64,000 nucleotides of DNA, from the NCBI RefSeq assembly GCF_019578655.1, contig NC_063258.1, positions 31,066,802 to 31,130,801 of the forward strand, given 5' to 3'. The position numbers and the translations under genes were made by a program. Below are positions 26,516 through 40,560 of the stretch, in pieces. The notes under the pieces were generated by a model. That model saw nothing but the letters and a program-made list of their open reading frames with translations. It had not been told where the DNA came from and did not search any database. The stretch comes from Ricinus communis (Eukaryota > Streptophyta > Magnoliopsida > Malpighiales > Euphorbiaceae). Each line of letters opens with the position of its first letter. Position 1 is the first letter of the stretch.

Positions 26516-27015
26516 TTGAGGATAAGGAAAAGAGGGATCCCATTAGAGATTAAATAAAGCACAAAGTGTTGTTTTTGTAGCCTTTGTTAGAAGCTCACCA
26601 ACTCTTTTGAGTGCTTTGCGGCATCTTCTTCTCTTTGCCATATACTGAGACTCTCAGTAAATATTGTATCACTGCTTTGTCTAGTTAGATTTGAGTACCC
26701 ATTTGACAGAAAAAAATTGACTAGCCAATGATAACCAAATTAGGAGAAAGATCAAGCACCACTAGCATTTTCTTTCTTTTCTTGTGACAAAAAGATCCCA
26801 TTAGAGATGATAGAAAGCACAAGTGTTCTTTTTACATTCCTTTGTTAGAAACTCACTAACTCTTTTCAGTGCTTTGTGGCATCTTCCTGTCTTTGCCAGT
26901 GTGGAAACTCTCAATAATAATGTAAATATGCTTTATCTAGATACATTTGAGTGGGAGATTTGCAGTACCCATTTAAGAGAAAATTGACCGGACAATAACC
27001 AAATAAGGAGAATGG
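26516..27015 (+). repeat. Two diverged direct copies of a 240-base noncoding unit
   Basis: The stretch 26516-26751 is repeated at 26773-27015. Matching landmarks in order are GATCCCATTAGAGAT, AAAGCACAA, CCTTTGTTAGAA, CTCACCAACTCTTT / CTCACTAACTCTTT, GTGCTTTG, GGCATCTTC, CTTTGCCA, TTTGAGT, AGTACCCATTT, ATTGAC and ATAACCAAAT. The copies are roughly 80% alike with small gaps. No reading frame is conserved, so this is a noncoding duplication. Confidence 0.75.
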
Positions 27016-29214
27016 TTAGTTGAATGTGAGAAAAGAAAAGAAAGAAAAAAAAAAAAAAAAGGTTTAGAAGAAAAACATGCTTGTCTTACTCAAACAAAGC
27101 AAGCAAAGAGAAAGTTATAGCTGTTGGATTGTTGACCTTCCCCACTAGAAATGCAATACATCCTGACATTATTTAGAAAGAACCTGCAATGATGAAGATG
27201 TGCCCTTAACTCACAAAGATTCTTAAAAGGAAAAGAAGAAAAGGGGAAAAAGTGCAAAGCTGAAGTGGGTTGGCTGAATAGCTCTTTCCCTCTCTCTGTC
27301 TCTCTCTATGTGCACTATATGTACACTTAGCTAGCTGTCTCACATAGAGGGAAAGACATCTTGAAGAATAGGACATGTATAGAGCATGAAAAGAAATGGC
27401 AAAAATCTATACTAGAAACGAGATAGATATGGATAGAGTGGATTTGTTGGTTGGAGAAAAAGCTTACTCACTTGCTTGGGATTTTAAAGTGCATGAGCAA
27501 GGAGAGTAGTAATAGTAGTGAAAGGGAGAGGGACTTTTCTCTTGTTTTCACTAGTATGGAAAGTGTATCTTGGACCTGCAAAAGTGAAAGAAAAGGAAAC
27601 AACTTTGGAATCTAAGCAGATAGCATGTCGATTTTCAAATATATATATATTGCGAGTTTTGGAAATTGAAGAAGAAAGATCAAGAGAAACCAAAGAAGAA
27701 AGGTCGTAGCCATCGGTGGCGGTCCCAAATTTAGAGGAGAGAAAGAGGGAGTTGCAGGAGGTAGCTAGCTAGCTAGTTAGGGAGATCAATTTTGTAGCGA
27801 GAATGGTGCGTTACTGAGCTTATGACGATGACTGTATGAGGGGTGTCATTCTCATAAGCATGCACGCGGCTCGCTTGTCTTGCCGTTTTCGTACATGTGA
27901 ATAATTGAACCCTTTTCCCATTGCGGAGTATTGGGTGCACCATTAGAGTTATGTGAAAATATAGATCAGTACCACATGTGATGATAAAATTCTTTTTTAA
28001 TTTAACCAAAGTTTCAAATTTAAATATATATACACTAAAAAGAAATTAGTGAATGAAAAAAGTCTAACTCAAGCGATAAAAGTATAAAATGAATTATATT
28101 AATAAAAATATTAAGTTTGAATATTTTCTTTTGTATTAAGTAAAGCTATTAAAATAGATAATGACACCCAATTTTAATTTATAAGATATATAATCACTTT
28201 ACATGTATGTGTTAGTAAAATATTAATTTATTTATAACACGATTTGAAACATATTACATAATAGATGAACATATTTCATTATTTATTTAATTTCATATGT
28301 TCTAATTATTACTCGTCAAAATTTATATATATTATTTTTTTAGTTAAACAGTATATATATTGAGTATTATATAATAAGTTATTATTAAAAATAAATTTTA
28401 ATTGGCATTTAAATTTATAAAAAAATTGTAATCAATGAATTTTAACCTTCAATTGCTAAGTCAACTTCCATAAGCAAAAGTTATACTAACCAACATTATG
28501 CTTTGGTTGTTAGTGCTTGATTTGAAACTTGAAAGACACATAAATTTTATTAATGAATTTTTAATCATGATTTAATCTTATAGACGATGTTTCAATGGAT
28601 TTGAGTACAAATATAGTGTTTCTTAAGGTATAATATTTTACATATATATATATAAAATATATTTGTATATATATATATATATATATGGTTAACTGAGTTT
28701 CATTGGGGTGTATGATCGGCATACCATCTAATTAAGTAAATATATTACAAGTATTATATTTATACAATTGGTTTATAAAATTTACGTGCCAGGATTGAGA
28801 TATTTTGAAATTGACTAATAAATATATCGTGTTTGTATTGATATTAATTAAATAAATATGTAATTTTTTTATTTAATAATATAAAATAGTTTAGATTTTT
28901 ATTTAATAATTTAAAATATTTTAGAATGTGTCGAATAAAATCCTTACAAATACTATCATTAGAGTTTCAACGCAATTGCATATTGAAGACTTAAATTTAA
29001 AATCTTACTTAAACTAAAAAAAATATTATCATTTTTATCTATACACTCTTGAATGTAATTTTAGGATTATCAATAGCATACAAATACAACTTAATATATT
29101 TCTATTTTTATAACAAATTGACATGTGAGTAAAATATAGTCTAACAGAACAAGTAATTAAATGGCATGCTTTCAAAGTGGAGGTGGGAGTATGCACGTAA
29201 ATTAATAATAGAAA

Positions 29215-29440
29215 AATATTAAAAATACTTATTTTTTTTAATATTTTTATTAAAATTATGACATATTTTATTATTTTTATTTTTACTGTGTTAAAATATT
29301 AAAAATATAAATTTTAATTTTTAAAATAAATTGGATAAAATAACTGAAAAATAATTAAAAAATAACCATATCAAAATTTGAAGATAAAATTAAAAAATAA
29401 TATTTTTAAATAAAAGTGATATCTTTTTATTGATTTTAAG
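29215..29440 (+). repeat. Dispersed AT-rich repeat, copy C
   Basis: It aligns loosely in the same orientation with 51480-51760 and inverted with 25440-25690. The clearest part is TTATTTTTATTTTTACTGTG followed by AAAATATTAAAAATATA and, further on, ATAATTAAAAAATAA. It is the most diverged of the three copies. Confidence 0.35.
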
Positions 29441-29780
29441 ATATTTTTAAGAATTTCCATTACAATATCTATAAAGTGCCATTGATGAAGGAAAAGATTT
29501 GGACATTTTTATTTAAACTGTTGATCCATTGGCGTTATGAAATTCTTGTATGCAAAACTTTATATGTATTAAGCAAAATGTTATTCTCTGCATACAATGA
29601 AGAAGGTTGAATTTCCCTTAGCTTGTAATTCCCTTGGAATCTAAGTCAAATAGTTCAGAATTCGACTCAATATTATTTTTCTTGAAAAAAATAAAGATGC
29701 TAATAATTTAATATAGCTTACCTTAGCAAATGTTATAAGTAATTTATAAATTAAATAAATTAATTAATAAAACAACCTAT

Positions 29781-29782
<2 letters not shown>

Positions 29783-29825
<43 letters not shown>

Positions 29826-29968
29826 TACAACTGCAAATAATCTTTTCATTTTCAAATGAGACAGAAACCAGTTAGTGGATAAAAATTAACAGATGGTTAT
29901 AATTTATTTTTTCTTTATTCGTCAACATGGTTATTATTAGTTTACACACAAAGGCTAATATTATACAA

Positions 29969-30029
<61 letters not shown>
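29783..30029. repeat. Two long (TA)n microsatellites
   Basis: Pure TA tracts run at 29783-29819 and 29972-30029, separated by about 150 bases. Such tracts are likely length-variable and error-prone in assembly. Confidence 0.95.
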
Positions 30030-30036
<7 letters not shown>

Positions 30037-33000
30037 TAAACTTAATTTTTTTAATATATATACTTAATTTTTGGCATATAAATTTTTTATTTTGATACGT
30101 GTACTTACTTTTAACATATGATATTCAAATTTATGAAAATTTTTATAAATTTTTATTAATTTATTAATTTATAAGTTACATTTCTAATTAAATACTCACT
30201 CTAATCTTAAAAGATAGTATATTAATTATATTTTAATATTACATTAATTAATAAATAATTTTTTAATTAGATAATAATACTATTTTATTCAAAAAATAGC
30301 ATATTAATTATATTTTAATATTATATTAAGTAATAAATTAATTTTATTAAAAATAACATCTTAAATTATATTTTTAATATTATATTTAATAATAAATTAA
30401 TTTTTAATTATTTAATAAATTTTAATTTTTAAAAATAGTAATATCAATTATATTAATCTATTAATTTATATAATATTAACATTACTATTTTTTATATTGT
30501 TCAGAATGTTAAAAAAATTTAAAAAATTTAAAATTAGTTAGTTTGCTATTATTTTTTAAAATTTTATAAATTAATATTCAATATTAAGAATTTTATCAAA
30601 TTGTATTTATCAATTTAATTTTATAATCAAAATAATAATGATGATCGTGCAATGCACGGATAAACGATTAATATATTAATAATTTCCCATTAGTCTTGTG
30701 CGACATAAATAACTTTATATGAATTTTTATGCAGATGGCTATAAATATATAATCTATTATTAAAAAATTAAAAATTAATTAAATCACTTTAAATAAGTTA
30801 AATTTTATGTCAGCATAAAATTCTATTCATACCCTAATGCTCAATTAATTATTATTTCTATTTCATATTAATCAAAAAAAATTGCAAAGATTTTTGTTTG
30901 AAACACTTGAAGTTGAAAAAATATTAGTAATTTATTCAGATTAAAAAAGTATTTAATATAGTTAATTATAGAAAAAATTAGTTAAATTAGATTAATTTAA
31001 TTTTTATAAATATTATGATACAATAATAAAATAAAAAATAATTATATAATAATGACAGATAATTAAAATTATTTTAATTTAAAAAATTAAGAAAAAAATA
31101 TATATCGACTCTTTCTGCAATTTTGTTGACAGACATTCCAAAAGAGAGATATAATTTCTTTCACTAATAACTTTCAACCAATCATCTGATTTGGACAAAT
31201 AGCCGGTCAATTTTAAAGCCTGGAAAAATGGTCCAATTATGGGGGGGGAGAGAAGGAGGTACGTATCAAACCGTTAGAGATAATTAATGGGCATATATAT
31301 ATATATATATATAAATAAAAAGAAAAATCAAATTAAATTGTTTTTTTTTTTGGACCACTAGGAATAAAGGGATTTTAATTGCTACAATAAAAAAATGGTT
31401 GGTCCAGATGAGTGGGCATGTGCAGCATGTGTTTGCGTACCTTAAGAGGAAGAATTAAGTTTGGGAAAGAAATACCCATCTCAAACTTGTGGACGATAAT
31501 GTATGCAACCTTAGCAATAAAAGAAGGACCACCCCTTTTTCATAACTACTTTTACATTATTTTCCTCAAAAAGATTTGCTCTTCTTCTTACTATTTAACT
31601 CCCAAATTACATATCCTCTTCATCATAATTAAACCTATTTTTTTTTCTTTTTCGCTAAATATTCAGTAAAATCTTTTTATATTTATTTATTTTGAATCAA
31701 ATAATATTTATGATTATGAAAATATTAAAATTTAATAAAAGTTTGAATAATATAATTTTTTATTTAATTTTATTAGTAAATAATTGCAACCAGAGATAAA
31801 ATATTTTAATAATCTACCATATTCTATAAATAATATTGAAGAGAACAAATAATAATACAATAAAACAAAACATAATATAACATATGTAATTTTAAAAATA
31901 TATATATCTTTCTTTCTTTTTTTTTTTGATTATTTTAAAGGAATTATAAATTATTATAATATTTTTTATTTCAATATTGTTTCTATAAATTTATATTATT
32001 TTAAAAATTATTCTTAATTTTAAATAAAAATCTATTATTTTTATAGTTAATACAAATGATAGAAATCTTGATTCCATAAATTTAAAATCTATATATTTTA
32101 AATTATATTATTACTTTTTTCTCTAATTTACCTTTAAAAAAATGCCTAGTGAATTATAAAATTGTAAAGGTAATTTATGATTTCCAATTCCACCCTCATG
32201 ATCTCATCCTCTTGCTATCTTCACTTCATTAAAACTTAAATGAAAGCTACAAGGAAATATCAGTTCCAAGGTTCAACCTAGATAACTATCTTATCAAAGT
32301 ACTTGTTGACAAATTGAGTGATTTGAAATGGGTCTACTATATTTGTAGTGAATTGTTATTTAGGATTGGAGGCAGAATTTGCTTCCTGAATTTTAAGTTT
32401 GGCAACAAAGAAACAATAATTCCTTTAAAGGAAAAGAAATTAGAAATTGGCAACCAAATTATAACACGTTTGTACATAAACATGAGAAAAGCAACAAGTT
32501 TTCGCAACCTCTATTTATTCCAATGAAATCACGAGAAGCTACTTGACAAACTTTAATTTTTTTTTTTTTTTTTTTTTGTTGACAATAACAATCTTTGAAT
32601 TCTAAGGTTCATACATGTTTTATTTCATTTATAAATGTCTCGCGACAATGAAGACTTACGATTAAATCTTCATTATAATTAAAGTGTATAATTTTTTCGA
32701 ATTAGAAAAATTATTAACGATATTCTAAATAGTGTGTACATAAATTGTTTTGATTCCTAGTAGGTATAGCCTGGAATAAAATTAGAGAATTTAAACTAAA
32801 GAACAATAATCAAAGCTAAAAAAATGGGCAAGAGGATCTTGAATATCTTATCAACCATGACTTTGGTTACCAAGTTGAGCATTAAGGTTAAAGAAGCTGA
32901 ATTAAGAGGTGGAATTGGACATATGCATATAGCTTTATATAAGCTTAAAAGGGGTATTAGTTCTTTTTTTTTTTAACAAAAGAGTAAGATTAAAACAGAA

Positions 33001-36000
33001 GCATTGCATTACATTCCACATCTCACATACCCTAAAACTAGTTTTCATACTGCTAGAAAGGAAAAGGAAAAAGAAAAAGAAAAAGAAAGGTGAGATGAAC
33101 AGAAGGGAAAGAAAGAAAGGACAGCTGATAGTAATAAAGGCTAGAAAGGGGCCCCAATGTAGATGGCCATTTGAATCTTATGGGCCATGGAAACTACTGG
33201 CAAAACCTCACTTCTCTTGCTTGCCTTTAAATAGAATTGCAGAACAAATTAAAGATTACCCATTTGATCTTTCTATGATGTTGATTTTCATTTTATTTTA
33301 ATCTTTTTTCTTCTTCTTTTCATTTTCTCACTCTCATCATTGTTGGAGTGTGATGTCCTTATTCTCTCGTTGCCAAGATTCTTATACATTTATCAAAAAC
33401 CCTTCTGCGGTCGGAATAAACCCCACCACCTACATTCTTTAAAACCCTAACTAACCCTCCTTCCTGGTATTTATGTTTTGTCATAATAATATTTATGTTA
33501 CATTTTTCTTACTTTATATTTATATATTTATATATATAAATGCATCATCATCATCGTCATCATTGACATGCATGAACGCATGCAAATCTAGACTTATATA
33601 ATCACCAAAAAAAAAAAAAAAACTAATAAATACTTTAGGTCAGGAGAATTTAATATTTTCTTCCGTTCGTATTTTTTTTCTTGAAATTTTCTTTTTGATT
33701 TCTATGGTCCAATTAAATACACATAATAATTGTAATAATAAGATTTTGGAAAAGCTTTCTCAAGTGGGTATCTTATAGAAGACCAAATTACTTGTATGAA
33801 AGGCTTCAGATATGTGGACAGTTGCAAGACGAGAAGGCTTAAATCTTGTCGTGAAACTCTAGCAAACCACATGAGACTTTGACAAATCAAGTTAACATCC
33901 ATGCCATTTAATTATTTAGCTTCACTCTTTCTTCAAATTTGAAGATATTTTAATGGCCAGTACAATTTCTAAGACAGTAAAACAACAGCTTATTGAAAAG
34001 AATAAAACACCTTTTATATGATTAAATGTTAAGATAAATTACAAAGAAAATAAATATATTACTTATTACAACATTTGTCAGAATTCCACGTGTACCATGA
34101 AATCATAATTCTAAGTAAATCAATTCTGATATTTTCTAAATTATTAGGAAATAATTAATCTTGACTTTCTCATAAGTAATATTTTGCAACAGATATCACC
34201 GAGAAGTTTATGGTCATTTTTCTTAATTTGTCTTTCATTGACGGGAGATTAGCAAGAAAAAGAAAGGGTGCTAAATACACTTAACCACGTTTTAATTATC
34301 CTTATCCTTAACCTTAATCTAGAATTAGGAGTATTTTCCTTTCACAAATAAATCTGCGGAAGATATCGCAAATATTGACTACTGAATTCAATTAGTGGAG
34401 TGGCAGTAAGATGATAAAGTCTGATCCTATTTTACATATTAGAGCTGTTTGTTCAAAAAAAAAAAAAAAAATCTTTCTAATTGATTAAAACAAATCTACT
34501 TAGATTTTGTAACCATGTGCTACTGATTCTAGCAAGTCCTTTTCTTTTTTGTCCTTTAGTTAAAATTTTAACATGCAAGAATGTTATGTTATGAGTTCTA
34601 TCCGATACGTTCTAAATTAATTATACATAGTACTAAATATATTAGTTTTTTTTATTATGATTGAAACAGTTTAATTGGGCTGTGGCTTTAAAGGTGTAAT
34701 TGATTGAGCAAACTCGCAAATTCTACATCGATTAAGAAAATTTAAGATTAATTTATTGTTAATCAAGTAGAGTTTGAGCGCCGGCTACTCAAGTAATTTG
34801 ATCAATTGAAATAGAGCTCTATAATACTCGACTTAGCAAACTCGGAAGCTTAATGTACTTTCTATTAACATTTTTTATTTTATCCTTCATGTAGTAATCG
34901 AGTTAAATTCAATCTAAATAAATGGAATTTAATTGAATTTGAGCTTTTATTACTTGATTATTTTATTCTCTTAATTAAGTAATCAAATTGAGTCGAGTTT
35001 CAATATATCATATATATTATCGAATGAAATTGAGACTCGATGAAGTTTGAATTGATTTTCGAGCTTTGAATTTTTGGATTGAATCTTATATCAACTTGAT
35101 TATGCCCTGTTGTAGCTAAGACCTTTTGGAATTATAAAATTGGACTTTCAGTTTTATAGATTTGTACAATTTCTTTTTGTGGAATTTTTTATGTACCAGA
35201 AAGGCAATTTTTCAAAACCAAGAGATATGGGTTTTCAAAATCCTTAGTTTGAGAAATTCCACTTTATGAATAAAACTTGGATTTGTGAATTTTCTTGTTC
35301 AACTAAATAATAGATGTTATCAAATTCATATTTTTCTTCTTAAATACTATAATTTATATCCTTTAGAATAAAGTTGCATTGTTTGCATTATCATCCTGTA
35401 GAAATCATTAATCCTAAAAATTATAGTGAGAGGGATTGCATTAATTATTTCCTTTATGCTTCTAAGATTAAGAGGGTATAATTTTGATTTGCAATGAGTA
35501 CTTCTTTTAATTTAACTTTTTAGGAAATAATGAAGAAATTAATTATAAATTTATAGATTAGAAGTTCACATATTGTTTTATGTTCAAGAATTATTCTATA
35601 GTAATATAAATGTTGTTAATCCTCTAATAAGAATAACCCTCTGTTTTAATGAGAGAGTTACATTTAAAAAAATTATACAAATTTCTTTTTTATATATTTT
35701 AACTATAATTTAATTAAATTTTAAATTCTGCCCAATGATAAGTCAATGCCACTTTCTCTCTTTCTGTATAGCACTAACCTTCTAATAATCTTTTCCATGA
35801 AATGATAACATTTTCTTTTTCCTCAAATGGTTTGATTTAGTTTCACTTTTTTTTTTGTTGCCCTTTTTAATTTGGGGTCAGAGATCAAACAATCCAACTG
35901 ATATTTATGTTGGCCAAAACCTACTTGAACTTTTTTTCAGGTTGATAAAAACAGTGACTGCTGGTGGGTCTACCAATTACTTTGATTGGATTTATATGAC

Positions 36001-36871
36001 TATGAAGAGCACCATATTTACAAATTGCTTTTGTTTTTGTTTTAAGAAGATTCCAAGAATATCACATTTGCTTGCCCATTTCAAGTTTTACCACTTACTC
36101 TACAGAAAAGGCAAGGCAATACACTTTTATATGTGCTTAGGCATTTTCTGAATTGGCTGACCAAAACATTAATTTGCTATTGCTGGATAGCTCTTATTTT
36201 CATTGGTAAAAACATTTTTTTGAGTGATGTAATTGCCAAAATGGGTACCTTGTTTAGTGTTGCTTATTATCACTGTTTTAAACATAGATAGGTTATTATT
36301 GAAATTAATATCTTTTTAAGCAAATTGAAATTTTTTGAAATGATTATACACTTGATTACTGAAGAGTAATTAACTGACTTTAACAGGTAATATTTATAAT
36401 GGGAATAGAAGAAAAAAATGAGGCAAGATTGATATATGGTAATTTCCTTTTTGTCTTTTTTAATAATTATGCTGATATTCAAATGTTCATATGTATTTTC
36501 CGGGGAAAAGTGGTGGTCCTGGCCAGTACTTGAATGATTTAGTGCTTGGAGAAAAGAAGAAAAGATTATGAAAAAAATGGAAAAAAGAGAAGCATAAGAA
36601 GAACAAGTCATTATGTAAGTAAGGATTCCATTAGAAGTAATTCTTTTGCTTAGAAGTCACCTTGAAACAAAAGCCTCAAAAAAAAAAAAAAAAAATTAAT
36701 GATTGAAAAATGAAGCAAATGCAAAAGCTAAATTAGAGAAATTTGAACATCAGAATGTTAAAACTCTCCACTCTCAAGTTTCATCCAATTCAAAACCCCA
36801 TGAAATAAGATAATTTAAAAGGTTAATCACAATCAAATCATATAACTTTTAGAAAAACAAATACCAAACAA

Positions 36872-36903
36872 CCCACCACCACCACCACCACCACCACCAC
36901 CAT
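36872..36903. repeat. (ACC)n trinucleotide repeat
   Basis: About ten ACC units in AT-rich noncoding DNA, some 400 bases beyond the YUCCA stop. They read as poly-Trp on one strand and poly-Thr or poly-His on the other in short spurious frames, which are not genes. Confidence 0.9.
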
Positions 36904-37315
36904 CTCCCCTTCCTCTCTGAAAAGTCATACCTAATTAGAGAAAAATGGTAATGTACAAGATATACACACAGCTGATTGAGGTCCCCCCAATTAATCCCAC
37001 ACACCAAACCTTCTTCCTTTCTTTGCTTCTTAAATTCCTCTTTTTCCAATGCCTAGCTAGGCTTGGTGTCATTCTTTAAAAGAAGATAAGGCCTCTTCCC
37101 AGCTACAACTCTCATTTCTTTTATACTTTTTTTTTTCTCTGTTTTTTTTTTCTTCTTTTCCTTTTCCCTCTATTGGAGGAGTACTAACTTTGGTACCAAC
37201 ATTTGGCAACCATTGAAGAAAAACCCTCCAATATCCTATAATTCTATTTATATATAATATATAATATATTTATATATCTAAAGAATAAAGTAAGGCAAAA
37301 AGAAAAGAAAAGAAT

Positions 37316-38660
37316 TCATGATGATGTTTGGGGCAAAAGTGATCTAGCAAAGGCCATAGAATGCTTAGCTTCAGCTTTCCAACATCTTTCAATATCTTCA
37401 GCTATTCTTTTTGCATCCATTGAAGCACCAAGAATACCACGTTTAGTGAACCCCACTGCATATAGCCCACTTTCACCTTTCCACCCATTTGGAAATGGCC
37501 TTCTTGGCAACCCATCTTTCTCTGAAAACATCTGTCCTCCTTCCTGACAATTGCAATTCAAGCCCATGTTATTCTCTTTTCCTTTTTTTTTTTTTTTCTT
37601 TTCCTTCTCTTTTTAGTTTTTATAAGGCACTTGGTGCAGAAAATAACATAACTTATGATATCCCTAACAATCATGCATCATATACAAAGTTCTTTTTTTT
37701 TTTTAATAAAAAAATACAAAGATATTGAAGATGGCAAAAAGGGTTTACCTTAAGCCAAGACGGCACATTGCTCTTATAACCTGTTGCCAAGACAATAGCA
37801 TCAAAACTCTCCAATTTCCCATTAACAAACTCTACAGTATGTCGTTTCAGCCTCTTAACTCCTGGACATACCTACACCCAATAGTGTCCAATTTAGAAGT
37901 TGACAATACTTAATAACTGGAATCAAATTGAAAAGAAAAAAAAAAGTGAACATATTTTGGATCTTATGGGTACTAAAAATTTAAAGGGTAGATTCAAAAT
38001 ATTTACAAAAAGGAAAAGGGAACAAAAAGGGACACTGCCTAAGAAATCAAGAAAAGCAAAAGGGTACGATTGTTTCAAACAGTAGGCAAAAGCAGTGAGC
38101 TTGAGCTTGGTGCTACAAGGAAAAGAGTAGTAGTAGTAGCAGTAGTAGTAAGAAAAGTGATGTGATGTAGATGATAATTAGTAGTAGGAAAAGAAAGTAC
38201 CTTAATGTCTCCACTTTTGATCCTTGCTAGTGTCCCAACATCTAAGACTGGGGTCTTGCCGGACATGTTCTTGAGTTCAAGGGGACCCAATTGCGGCCTG
38301 TCTAATCCAAATCTTGAAGTATCGCCGAGCATCAACCTTGACACTACTAACAGGAACCGATCGACAAGGCGCATGGGCAGCCACTTTAGCAACCACATGG
38401 ACAACCCAAAAGTTGATTTTCCTAGCATCTCTCTTGGTAAAACATGCACCTTCAACATTCAACCAACACAACAATTAAACAAACAAACCCTTTCAAAATA
38501 AATTAAATAATAATTATAATTGCACTTTTGTTTTGTATATGGGCTAATTGCCTCTACTACTGCCCTATTATTAGAGGTATGGATGGTTCTTTAGGACAAG
38601 AAAATTTCATTCAAAGAAAAAGAGGATAATTGTATAGTGACAATTTATTTATATACAAAG

Positions 38661-38710
<50 letters not shown>

Positions 38711-40020
38711 TCTAATCAATGTTGTTGCGCATGCTTGGGAATCTCAAGAAAGTGAAAGTTCAAGTGATATTCTCCTTTGTTATTATGTAATTTAGAATAC
38801 AAAAACCCCTATTTCTTTTGAACAGTTGGAACTTGAAGTCAGTGGCAAAATCAGTAAGGAAATTGTTATGAAATACAATGAGACTTGCTACACTTTGTCA
38901 AACCAATTTTTTATTTTTAAACTTTTTTTACCTATTCATTAGACGAACTTTTGGAGTGGGTTTTGCTTGACATTTGAAAGAAAGGCCTACTTTCCAAAAC
39001 AAAAACAATACAAATACTACCATTAATACTTTTGATTTCTATTTCTTACATTTAAATTTTCTTATAAATTTAATAAAACTGAGGCTTTTGCTTAATTATG
39101 CTAAATCAACTTTTAAAGAAACACTAAAATTAAAACATTAGGTAACTTTATTCAATCAAAAACTAGCTTCTTTATTTTTTAGACAAAAAAAAAAAAAAAA
39201 AACTCAAGAATTGAATTGACAGAAAAGGAAAAGCTTAAAGAAAGAGAGAACCTTTCAAGAACCTGTTGGTTTAAGAAGAGAGAAAGAAAGGTAAAAGAAA
39301 ATCAGTACTTACCGTATCTCTAACCACAAGTGAAGGCTTGGCACTATGATTGCATAGATCTAAACAAACTTCCATTCCTGAATTACCACAACCAACAACC
39401 AAAACCTTTTTCCCTCTAAACTCTTCACCACTTCTATACAAACTTGTATGCCTTATATCACCGCCAAATTCTCCCATTCCTTCAATCTCCGGCACCAGTG
39501 CCTCCGCATTCTCTCCGGTAGCCACCACTAACCACCGGCACACATACTCAGTTTCCTCAACTTTAGGACCAGCAGTCCTCACGCGCCAAAACCCAAGAAC
39601 TTGATCATATTCAGCGTGTGAAACAGTCTCATTGAAGCGCGGTCTGACATCAAACTTGTCTGCATATTTGTCTAAGTAATCAATGAATTGTTGCTTGGTA
39701 GGGTAAGTTGGAAATCCTTGAGGAAAACCCATAAGTGGAAGCTCGCAGAATTGCTTTGGCAAGTGGAGACGGAGACGATCATAAGTCTTTAACTGCCATA
39801 AAGAAGCTATGCAATTGGATCTTTCCAGTACTATACTAGGGACACCTCTTTCTTTTAAACAAGCTGCTACTGCTAAACCAGAAGGACCAGCTCCAACAAT
39901 TACCGGACCAGGAACACATATACACCTTAAAGATGATATCTTTTTTTTATTCATATTCTCAATGAATATCGGATCATGTGCTTGTTTCCCTTCTATTTCT
40001 CTCAAGCTGCAGTAATCCAT
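37316..40020 (-). CDS. YUC: YUCCA flavin-containing monooxygenase (auxin biosynthesis), 435 aa, 4 exons
   Basis: Exons in coding order: 40020-39313, 38449-38201, 37871-37749, 37543-37316 (stop TGA); all introns are phase 0 and GT..AG. YUCCA enzymes oxidise indole-3-pyruvate to indole-3-acetic acid using NADPH, FAD and O2. Visible motifs: FAD-binding GAGPSG 43-48, ATGEN 167-171, FMO-like [12 protein letters not shown] 185-196, NADPH-binding GCGNSG 210-215, and the C-terminal [13 protein letters not shown]. The opening, [17 protein letters not shown], and the tail place it in the YUC2/YUC6 group; I cannot decide between them. There is no membrane segment, so a cytosolic enzyme is expected. Four exons is usual for the family. 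The 5' leader has a CTG run (about 40064-40080) and, further up, a GA microsatellite. Confidence 0.96.
38665..38707. repeat. (TA)n microsatellite inside YUCCA intron 1
   Basis: About 21 TA units within the first intron (38450-39312). It is probably length-variable between individuals. Confidence 0.95.
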
Positions 40021-40505
40021 GAACAGTACAAGAACAACAACAGCACTACTCCAACTCCTGCTACTACTGCTGCTGCTGCTACTAAAAAGAATAGTTAAAA
40101 TAAGAAAAGCAAATATATGGACGGAAGGAGTTCTTGAACTTCAAAATTTGAGTTCAAGGAAAATAACAAACTGATCAAGAAATTTATCCATTAAGCTAAA
40201 ACCAAAAAACGTGCTCTTTTTTTTCTTTTGGTGTGTGTAGGAAAGGGTATAGATTAAGCCCAGATTTGGTGCGTAAATGAAATTCTATTCTTATCTAAAA
40301 ACAGAGATTAAGTCTCTTAATTCCTTAAATATTGGAGTGGATTAAGAGGGTCTTATCCACTATTAAGAATTAGTTTTTTTTTTCTTTCTCTCTCTCCCTC
40401 TGTTTCTTTTCTTTTTTTGAATCCCTCTTCTTGAATTGTAAACCGGATGATGAGCAAAGAGGTTCGGGCTAAATCAACATTCAAGAATGAATGCGAGTGC
40501 GAGGG

Positions 40506-40540
<35 letters not shown>

Positions 40541-40560
40541 AGAGAGATGGTGATATGTGT
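40021..40560 (-). promoter_or_regulatory. 5' leader and proximal promoter of the YUCCA gene
   Basis: Directly upstream is a GC-richer leader with a CTG/CTA run at about 40050-40082. Further up is a CT-rich stretch near 40380-40420 and an (AG)n tract at 40509-40536, equal to (CT)n in gene orientation. CT-rich tracts are frequent in plant core promoters and bind GAGA-type factors. The transcription start is not determined. Confidence 0.5.

Larger units (their letters stand above)
27016..37315. other. Gene-poor interval between tRNA-Phe and the YUCCA gene
   Basis: About 10 kb without a supported protein gene. A moderately GC-rich block at 27080-27910 has transcript-like composition and a CTAGCTAG run near 27765, but only short unsupported frames. 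From 28000 to 31100 the DNA is extremely AT-rich, with (TA)n tracts at 28641-28686, 29783-29819 and 29972-30029. A second transcript-like block is at 33050-33470. A palindrome lies at 30646-30658. The last 300 bases should be the YUCCA 3' flank, and (ACC)n lies at 36872-36903. Confidence 0.5.

Noticed and set aside
27260..27360. Possible miRNA precursor in a CT-rich stretch
   Set aside because: Only about 11 of 12 bases pair (TCTCTATGTG with CACATAGAGG), and the arms contain no known plant miRNA sequence.
32647..32674. Small hairpin AATGAAGA...TCTTCATT
   Set aside because: Only eight paired bases, which is common by chance in DNA of this composition.
34680..35110. Stretch with repeated CTCGA and GAGTTTGAG words
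   Set aside because: It suggests a worn transposon, but no inverted ends, target duplication or coding remnant could be shown.
36849..37049. Frame with a run of tryptophans
   Set aside because: It is a translation of the (ACC)n microsatellite.
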